A stretch of DNA of 64,000 nucleotides from Chryseobacterium sp. Leaf405 (GTDB taxonomy: Bacteria > Bacteroidota > Bacteroidia > Flavobacteriales > Weeksellaceae). The notes beneath the pieces were generated by a model that saw only the letters and a program-made list of their open reading frames with translations, searched no databases and was not told the origin of the DNA. Below are positions 58,716 to 64,000 of the stretch, in pieces; the first letter of the stretch is position 1; each line of letters opens with the position of its first letter. The translations under genes were made by a program, and so were the position numbers. The stretch is taken from assembly GCF_001425355.1 (NCBI RefSeq), contig NZ_LMQN01000012.1, forward strand, positions 163,190 through 227,189, in the 5' to 3' direction.

Positions 58716-60062
58716 ATGTTAAATTTTCACAAAACTGCCGCATTTCACACCCTTGGCTGCAAATTAAATTTTGCGGAAACATCTACTATTGCCCGTCAAT
58801 TAACAGATGCAGGGTATGACAAGGTAAGTTTCGATGAAAAAGCGAATATCTATGTTATCAACACTTGTTCAGTAACTGAAAACGCCGATCGTGAGTGCAA
58901 ACTTCACGTAAAAAGAGCGATGAAAGCCAATCCTGATGGTTTGGTAGTGATCGTTGGGTGTTATGCACAGTTGAAACCTGAAGAAATTTCACAAATTACT
59001 GGTGTTGATTTAGTTCTTGGAGCTAAAGAAAAATTCAATATTCTAAGTTATCTTGATGATTTGGAGAAATCTGAAAATGAAGGAATCGTTCATTCTTGCG
59101 AAATTGAGGAGACTGATTTCTTTATCGGAAGTTATTCCATTGGTGACAGAACAAGAGCTTTTTTGAAAGTTCAGGACGGTTGTGATTATAAATGTACCTA
59201 TTGTACTATTCCTTTGGCAAGAGGGATTTCCCGTTCAGACACCATCGAAAATGTGATTGAGAATGCCAAAGAAATTGCGGCAAAAGATATCAAAGAAATT
59301 GTTTTAACTGGCGTGAATATCGGTGATTATGGTAAAGGTGAATTTGGAAACAAAAAACACGAACATACCTTTTTAGATTTGATTTCAGAATTAAATCGGG
59401 TTGAAGGAATCGAAAGAATCCGTATTTCGTCTATCGAACCAAATCTTTTAAAAGATGAGAGTATCGAGCTGGTTTCAAAAAGTAAGAGCTTTGTTCCGCA
59501 TTTTCATATTCCTTTGCAATCCGGAAGTGATGATTTGCTGAAGAAAATGAAGCGTCGTTATTTAACAAAATTATATAACGACAGAGTTCATAAAATTCGT
59601 GAAGTAATGCCTGATGCTGCAATCGGTGTTGATATTATTGTTGGCTTTCCTGGTGAAACAGAAGAAAAATTCATGGAAACATATAATTTCTTGAATGATC
59701 TTCCGATTACATATCTTCACGTTTTCACATATTCTGAAAGAGAAAATACCGAAGCGGTAGGAATGGAAGGGATTGTACCGATTCCTGAAAGAAAAAAACG
59801 TAATAAAATGCTGAGAATTCTTTCTGAAAAGAAAAAGATGGCATTTTATCAGACTCAGCTTGGTAAAACGCTTCCCGTACTTTGGGAACATGAAAATAAA
59901 GATGGGAAAATGTTCGGTTTCACAGAGAATTATGTGAGAGTGCAGAAGGATTTTGACCAAACCTTTGTAAACCAGATCGAATTTCTAAAATTAGAGAAAA
60001 TCCTGTCAGATGGCACGGTTTCTGTGCAGTCGTCTTACGAAAGTTTTTTAGCAAAAGCGTAG
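58716..60062 (+). CDS. mtaB: tRNA t6A37 methylthiotransferase MtaB
   Basis: A 448-residue radical SAM enzyme that adds a methylthio group to t6A37 of tRNA. The N-terminal UPF0004 domain holds three Cys in HTLGCKLNFAE, NTCSVTENAD and GCYAQ, binding the auxiliary cluster. The radical SAM site is CDYKCTYCTIP, and HIPLQSGSDDLLKKMKR and VGFPGETEE follow. The HTLGCKLN start distinguishes MtaB from MiaB and RimO. A TRAM-like region ends the protein. An AGGAG sequence precedes the ATG. Confidence 0.95.
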   Translation: MLNFHKTAAFHTLGCKLNFAETSTIARQLTDAGYDKVSFDEKANIYVINTCSVTENADRECKLHVKRAMKANPDGLVVIVGCYAQLKPEEISQITGVDLVLGAKEKFNILSYLDDLEKSENEGIVHSCEIEETDFFIGSYSIGDRTRAFLKVQDGCDYKCTYCTIPLARGISRSDTIENVIENAKEIAAKDIKEIVLTGVNIGDYGKGEFGNKKHEHTFLDLISELNRVEGIERIRISSIEPNLLKDESIELVSKSKSFVPHFHIPLQSGSDDLLKKMKRRYLTKLYNDRVHKIREVMPDAAIGVDIIVGFPGETEEKFMETYNFLNDLPITYLHVFTYSERENTEAVGMEGIVPIPERKKRNKMLRILSEKKKMAFYQTQLGKTLPVLWEHENKDGKMFGFTENYVRVQKDFDQTFVNQIEFLKLEKILSDGTVSVQSSYESFLAKA

Positions 60063-60117
60063 TCTGTTTGCCGAATTTCCACTACATTTAGTTATAACTT
60101 TTTTAAATCTACATTCT

Positions 60118-61635
60118 ATGAGAGATAAGTTTTTATCTTGGGGAATTGTATTAGTCATTGTTACATGGGTCGTGGCAGTACTAATCAAAGCGCATTATTG
60201 GATACCAACATTGTTAACGGCCTTCTATGCATTGGGTGTTTATAACACCTATCAGTCAAAACACGCTATTCTGAGAAACTTTCCTGTTATTGGATATTTC
60301 CGATACTTTTTCGAGGGTATTTCTCCCGAAATGCAGCAGTATTTTATTGAAAGAGAAACAGATGGAAAACCTTTTCCGAGAAATCAGCGTTCTGCAGTTT
60401 ATAGACGTGCCAAAAATCTCAGTGATACAGTACCTTTCGGGACACAATTAGAAGTTAATCACAGAAAATATGAGGGAATTAAACATTCCATTTATGCCAA
60501 ATCTCCTAAAGAAGAACTTCCAAGAGTCTGGGTAGGTGGTGAGCAGTGTACGCTGCCTTATCATGCTTCATTATTCAATATTTCAGCAATGAGTTTTGGA
60601 GCATTGAGTGATAGGGCGCAGATTTCTTTAAACAGAGGTGCCAAAAAAGGTAATTTTTATCATAATACAGGAGAAGGAGGGATTTCTCCACACCATTTGG
60701 AAGGAGGGGATTTATGTTGGCAAATCGGAACCGGATATTTTGGATGTAGAGATGATGAGGGAAAATTCAACCCAGAATTATTTACTAAATATTCCACACT
60801 TCCTAATGTAAAGATGATTGAGATTAAATTGTCTCAAGGTGCAAAACCCGGTCATGGAGGAGTATTGCCAGGAGTTAAAAATACACCGGAAATTGCAAAA
60901 ATTCGTCATGTAAAACCCGGAATGACTATTATTTCTCCACCTTCTCATTCTTCTTTTTCTGATGCAGCCGCATTGTTGAGGTTTGTTCAGCAACTAAGAG
61001 AACTTTCAGGTGGAAAACCAGTCGGATTTAAACTGTGTATTGGTGATACCAAAGAGTTTGAAGACATTTGTGTTCAGATGAATGTTTTGAAAATCTATCC
61101 TGATTTTATCACAATTGACGGAGCTGAAGGAGGGACAGGGGCTGCACCGCCGGAATTTTCGGATGGAGTAGGAATGCCTTTGGAGCCAGCTTTAATTTTT
61201 GTGAACAAAACACTTAACAATTATAATGTAAGAAATAAATTAAAAGTTATTGCAAGCGGAAAAGTTCTGACGAGTCTTGATATTTTAAGAGCGGTAGCAA
61301 TGGGAGCTGATATGTGTAATAATGCAAGAGGGTTTATGTTCTCCTTAGGTTGTATTCAGGCGCTGAGATGTAATAATAATAAATGCCCGACAGGTGTTGC
61401 AACGCAAGATAAGATGCTGATAAAAGGACTTGATGTTACCGATAAGGCAGAAAGAGTGTATCACTTCCATAAAAATACGCTTCATACCTGTAATGAATTA
61501 ATTGCAGCAGCAGGAAAAGATTCTTATGAAGAAGTAGATGCTACGATGTTTATGAGAGGAGATGAATTTGATCACCTGGCAGATCTCTATTTTCCGGATA
61601 TTTTAGGAAATGTAAAACAGAAAGCTAAATATTAG
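60118..61635 (+). CDS. FMN-binding glutamate synthase family protein
   Basis: A 505-residue protein with two N-terminal membrane helices (about residues 8-45) followed by a glutamate synthase central/FMN barrel domain. MSFGALSDRAQISLNRGA, GEGGISPHH, GAKPGHGGVLPG, IDGAEGGTGAAP and the cysteine cluster LGCIQALRCNNNKCPTG fit FMN and 3Fe-4S binding. It lacks the glutaminase domain of GltB, so it does not act as a normal glutamate synthase. The membrane anchor suggests a redox role at the inner membrane. It follows mtaB by 55 bases. Confidence 0.88.
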   Translation: MRDKFLSWGIVLVIVTWVVAVLIKAHYWIPTLLTAFYALGVYNTYQSKHAILRNFPVIGYFRYFFEGISPEMQQYFIERETDGKPFPRNQRSAVYRRAKNLSDTVPFGTQLEVNHRKYEGIKHSIYAKSPKEELPRVWVGGEQCTLPYHASLFNISAMSFGALSDRAQISLNRGAKKGNFYHNTGEGGISPHHLEGGDLCWQIGTGYFGCRDDEGKFNPELFTKYSTLPNVKMIEIKLSQGAKPGHGGVLPGVKNTPEIAKIRHVKPGMTIISPPSHSSFSDAAALLRFVQQLRELSGGKPVGFKLCIGDTKEFEDICVQMNVLKIYPDFITIDGAEGGTGAAPPEFSDGVGMPLEPALIFVNKTLNNYNVRNKLKVIASGKVLTSLDILRAVAMGADMCNNARGFMFSLGCIQALRCNNNKCPTGVATQDKMLIKGLDVTDKAERVYHFHKNTLHTCNELIAAAGKDSYEEVDATMFMRGDEFDHLADLYFPDILGNVKQKAKY

Positions 61636-61653
61636 TAAATAAAAGTCATAAAA

Positions 61654-61687
61654 AAACCGCTTCAAATTTTGAAGCGGTTTAATTTTT
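61654..61687. terminator. Bidirectional terminator
   Basis: AAACCGCTTCAAA and TTTGAAGCGGTTT form a long stem with A runs before and T runs after it. It serves the FMN protein gene and the convergent lipoprotein gene. Confidence 0.88.
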
Positions 61688-62457
61688 TATTGATCACCAC
61701 TAGGCCTTGGGTTTGCTTTATAGATTTGAAAGTTAAATACAAAAGAAGTATTTTTTAAAGAATACGTTGAAGAATAAGGAAAATGTGCATCCCTTGCAAA
61801 AGCAGCTCTGGATGGCACTATGATTACTCCCTGTAAATTATAAGGATCTCCGTCATTCATATTTTGAAATCCTTTAAAATATTTTAATCCTTCTTGTAGA
61901 CCTTCAATTTCGTAATAGCTTCTTTGTTTTGCAGCATCTGAATTATTTGAAGCATTTAAGACAGAATTTTTTACATAATAAAATGAAGGATCAGTTACAG
62001 GAGACCCATCACCATTAATTGTATTAATTATATTTCCTATTGATGAAAAAGTAGTATTTCCATCGATGTTTGCAGCTACGTAGCCCGTACCTCTCATCAT
62101 TGTTCTGATTTGAGTAGCATTATTTCCGGCAGATGAATTAGTTTCCAAAGTAACTCCCGGATCAGGTTGTACCCCATCTCTTACAATATAAATAACTCCT
62201 GAAGGAAGCGTTTTGGGAGCTAATTGAGATAATTTTTTATAATTATCATCAGCAGTATCTGTAGCGCTAAATGTTTTTATATTTCCCTGAACATCCAGAT
62301 AATTCTCATCCATGAATTTCTGAATTGCCTGATCATCATAAGAATTTCTAACTGCAATGTCATCTGGCTCTACAAAAGTTGCCACTTCATCATCATCCTT
62401 TTTACAAGCAGAAAAACATAAAGATCCCGCAAGGATATATAAAAATATTTTTTTCAT
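61687..62457 (-). CDS. FKBP-like lipoprotein
   Basis: A 256-residue lipoprotein (LAGSLCFSACKK, lipid-anchored Cys at about 17). The N-terminal part has acidic and Asn-rich segments. The C-terminal 90 residues resemble an FKBP domain: EIEGLQEGLKYFKGFQ, then GVIIVPSRAAFARD and a final strand SFVFNFQIYK. It probably assists folding at the outer membrane, in the manner of gliding-associated isomerases, but the pocket residues are poorly conserved and activity is uncertain. It is transcribed alone. Confidence 0.7.
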   Translation of the reverse strand: MKKIFLYILAGSLCFSACKKDDDEVATFVEPDDIAVRNSYDDQAIQKFMDENYLDVQGNIKTFSATDTADDNYKKLSQLAPKTLPSGVIYIVRDGVQPDPGVTLETNSSAGNNATQIRTMMRGTGYVAANIDGNTTFSSIGNIINTINGDGSPVTDPSFYYVKNSVLNASNNSDAAKQRSYYEIEGLQEGLKYFKGFQNMNDGDPYNLQGVIIVPSRAAFARDAHFPYSSTYSLKNTSFVFNFQIYKANPRPSGDQ

Positions 62458-62511
62458 TTCAAAAACTTTAATTACTTTACAAATAATATAACGACAAAAG
62501 TATAAAAAAAT

Positions 62512-62949
62512 ATGAGAATAGATAAATTTTTATGGAGTATTCGTTTTTATAAGACTCGAACTATTGCTACAGATGAGATTAAAAAGAACAGAGTGTCTAT
62601 CGGCGAGTCAGTTGTGAAGTCTTCTAAAGAGGTAAAAGAAGGAGATGTGATTAAGATCCGTAAAAATCAGATTGATTATAAAATTAAAGTACTTCAGATT
62701 CCCAAAAGTAGGATGGGAGCTAAGCTTGTTCCGCTTCACATAAAAGATGTGACAGATAAAGAACAGTATGAAATACTCAAAATGAGAAAAGAATCTCAGG
62801 ATTATTACAGAATCAAAGGAGAAGGAAGACCAACCAAAAAAGACCGAAGAGAAATGGACGACTATGTAGGAAATGACATTGCATCAGATTTTACCGATTG
62901 GGACGATTTCTTTGGCGAAAGTGGTGGAGATTCTGAAAACGAAAATTAA
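62512..62949 (+). CDS. S4-domain RNA-binding protein (Hsp15-like)
   Basis: A 145-residue basic protein with an S4 RNA-binding domain in the first 60 residues (MRIDKFLWSIRFYKTRTIAT ... VKEGDVIKIRK). The tail is acidic at its end. Hsp15 homologues bind stalled 50S subunits that carry a nascent chain and help recycle them. It ends in a shared terminator with aroK. Confidence 0.88.
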   Translation: MRIDKFLWSIRFYKTRTIATDEIKKNRVSIGESVVKSSKEVKEGDVIKIRKNQIDYKIKVLQIPKSRMGAKLVPLHIKDVTDKEQYEILKMRKESQDYYRIKGEGRPTKKDRREMDDYVGNDIASDFTDWDDFFGESGGDSENEN

Positions 62950-62957
62950 TCAAAATG

Positions 62958-62983
62958 AAAAGCTCTATATGTAGAGCTTTTCT
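62958..62983. terminator. Bidirectional terminator
   Basis: AAAAGCTCTA and TAGAGCTTTT form a 10-bp stem with a TATG loop. It ends the S4-protein gene and overlaps the stop of the convergent aroK gene (62965). Confidence 0.85.
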
Positions 62984-63480
62984 ATTATTTCGTTTACAAT
63001 ATCTTCAGGTTCTCGATTGTCTGTATTTACATTATATTGAGCCTTGCTGTAAAATTGATTTCTTTCAAATAAATGCTTAGCAATAAATTCAGGCAGATTT
63101 TCTTCATCAATATTGGCTATCAGCGGACGTTTTTCTTTTTGTTTTGAAAGTCTTTCCGCTAAAGTTCCTACAGATGCTTTCAGAAAAACACTTTTTGAGT
63201 TATGATTAATAATTTCCATGTTATTATAATAAACTGGAGTTCCTCCACCCAAACTTAAAATTACATTTTCTTCTGAAGCCAGAATTTCTTCTAACGCCTC
63301 TCGTTCCAGCTTTCTAAAGTAGATTTCTCCTTTTTTCTCGAAGATTTCAGGGATGGTTAATTTATTTCTTCTGGAAATGTCTTTATCCAGGTCAATTAAT
63401 TTAAAATTGAGTTTATCGCTTAATATTTTGGAAATGTGAGATTTGCCACTTCCCATGTATCCGACCAGTGAAATTATCAT
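62965..63480 (-). CDS. aroK: Shikimate kinase
   Basis: A 171-residue kinase that phosphorylates shikimate in the aromatic amino acid pathway. Walker A is GYMGSGKS (residues 7-14). LIDLDKDI gives the shikimate-binding Asp, YFRKLEREAL a binding Arg, LGGGTPVYY the glycine-rich loop, and KEKRPLI the lid region. Length is standard. It is the last protein gene before the tRNA cluster. Confidence 0.93.
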   Translation of the reverse strand: MIISLVGYMGSGKSHISKILSDKLNFKLIDLDKDISRRNKLTIPEIFEKKGEIYFRKLEREALEEILASEENVILSLGGGTPVYYNNMEIINHNSKSVFLKASVGTLAERLSKQKEKRPLIANIDEENLPEFIAKHLFERNQFYSKAQYNVNTDNREPEDIVNEIIEKLYI

Positions 63481-63512
63481 GAATTTATTTTAAACAAATT
63501 TGCAAAAAAGTT

Positions 63513-63541
63513 TTGAGATAACGAAAAACTTCATATCTTTG
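63513..63541 (+). promoter_or_regulatory. Promoter of the tRNA cluster
   Basis: TTG at 63513-63515 (-33) and TATCTTTG at 63534-63541 (-7) are separated by 18 bases, a good match to the Bacteroidota consensus. The first tRNA begins 55 bases later. Confidence 0.65.
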
Positions 63542-63595
63542 CACCACTGAAAACGAGAGATGTTATAACAGACAATAATCGTTGCTAAAGTGACC

Positions 63596-63668
63596 GACTC
63601 GGTAGCTCAGCTGGTAGAGCAATACACTTTTAATGTATGGGTCCTGGGTTCGAATCCCAGCCGGGTCA
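63596..63668 (+). tRNA. tRNA-Lys (anticodon TTT), copy 1
   Basis: Acceptor GACTCGG pairs with CCGGGTC, D arm GCTC...GAGC, anticodon stem ATACA/TGTAT with loop CTTTTAA, and T arm CTGGG-TTCGAAT-CCCAG. The 73-base gene has discriminator A and no encoded CCA. Confidence 0.96.
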
Positions 63669-63702
63669 CTAGCAAAAAATTACTTAATTTGTGTAATTTA
63701 TT

Positions 63703-63785
63703 GCCTGTGTGGTGAAATTGGTAGACACGCCATCTTGAGGGGGTGGTTTCCTAAGGATGTGCTGGTTCGAGTCCAGTCGCAGGCA
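63703..63785 (+). tRNA. tRNA-Leu (anticodon GAG)
   Basis: Acceptor GCCTGTG pairs with CGCAGGC; anticodon stem CCATC/GGTGG around TTGAGGG gives anticodon GAG. The long variable arm GTTTCCTAAGGAT marks a class II tRNA. T arm CTGG-TTCGAGT-CCAG; CCA is not encoded. Confidence 0.95.
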
Positions 63786-63841
63786 CTGCAAAGAAAAAAT
63801 TAATGATTTGAAATGAAGCATATTCATTTTTAATTGTGGCC

Positions 63842-63914
63842 GACTCGGTAGCTCAGCTGGTAGAGCAATACACTTTTAATGTATGGGTCCTGGGTTCGAA
63901 TCCCAGCCGGGTCA
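63842..63914 (+). tRNA. tRNA-Lys (anticodon TTT), copy 2
   Basis: Sequence identical over its 73 bases to the copy at 63596, including all arms; only the bases flanking it differ. It ends the cluster seen in this window. Confidence 0.96.
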
Positions 63915-63969
63915 CAAGTTTACTGAAAAGTAAATTTTTTTCATATTAATATTTTGTGATTTGGTGTTC

Positions 63970-63993
63970 GAAGGCTTCCTAAGGGAGGCCTTT
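63970..63993 (+). terminator. Possible terminator at the window edge
   Basis: AAGGCTTCC and GGGAGGCCTTT can form a stem with a small loop after the tRNA cluster. The T tract is short and the window ends soon after, so this is tentative. Confidence 0.35.
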
Positions 63994-64000
63994 GATTTTG

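Overview
The window looks like chromosome from an AT-rich member of the Bacteroidota, most likely a Chryseobacterium-like flavobacterium (Weeksellaceae). The evidence is Bacteroidota-type promoters (TAnnTTTG -7 boxes, repeatedly TATCTTTG), type IX secretion C-terminal domains, PorZ next to RecO, MtaB, Mqo and several POT transporters. No prophage, CRISPR array or complete insertion sequence was seen. The identification rests on family and promoter style, not on a database search.

Left end (1-7800): an RNA-processing island. It holds an RNase Z-like metallo-beta-lactamase protein (cut by the window edge), a calcineurin-like phosphoesterase and two tandem DEDDh 3'-5' exonucleases. After a VOC protein and a three-copy 82-bp tandem repeat comes a Ro60/Rsr (TROVE-vWA) protein. 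Behind it lies the most striking item of the window: eight head-to-tail non-coding RNA units (5917-6934). All share one covarying two-helix scaffold with boxes G(T/A)G(T/C)CGTA and CTTCG, as expected for bacterial Y RNAs. Three of them carry a circularly permuted tRNA body (T arm, closed acceptor stem, D arm), one a T arm plus acceptor only, and one a different fold with a T-like arm. The array has its own promoter, which looks like a degenerate copy of the rsr promoter and start region, and ends in a strong terminator. Two small HTH proteins face it and share TGCGTA-type promoter motifs with rsr and the array.

Middle left (8200-25950): a SulP anion transporter; an EF-G paralogue interrupted by an in-frame TAA; a secreted LamG/T9SS protein; a seven-gene ter stress operon (HAD, PRTase, TerD, TelA, unknown, TerD, TerC); a catalase-like protein; an FKBP; an Rrf2 repressor with an NAD(P)-binding oxidoreductase that share a 21-bp operator; an M23 peptidase; and GpsA.

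Middle (26100-43900): Mqo, small unknowns, an SDR with a GH63-type glucosidase, a four-gene minus-strand operon (5'-nucleotidase in two pieces, PorZ, RecO), DapA, GNAT proteins, an AraC regulator coupled to a receiver that lacks its phospho-acceptor aspartate, RecG and a thioredoxin.

Right (43900-64000): three tandem POT peptide transporters, an S9 dipeptidyl peptidase, a double-glycine leader peptide, a GT35 alpha-glucan phosphorylase in which threonine stands at the usual PLP-lysine position, a type B T9SS protein, MtaB, an FMN glutamate-synthase-like protein, an FKBP-like lipoprotein, an S4 RNA-binding protein, AroK and a tRNA-Lys / tRNA-Leu / tRNA-Lys cluster. Several dispersed hairpin repeats (about 5352, 30141, 53122) lie between genes.
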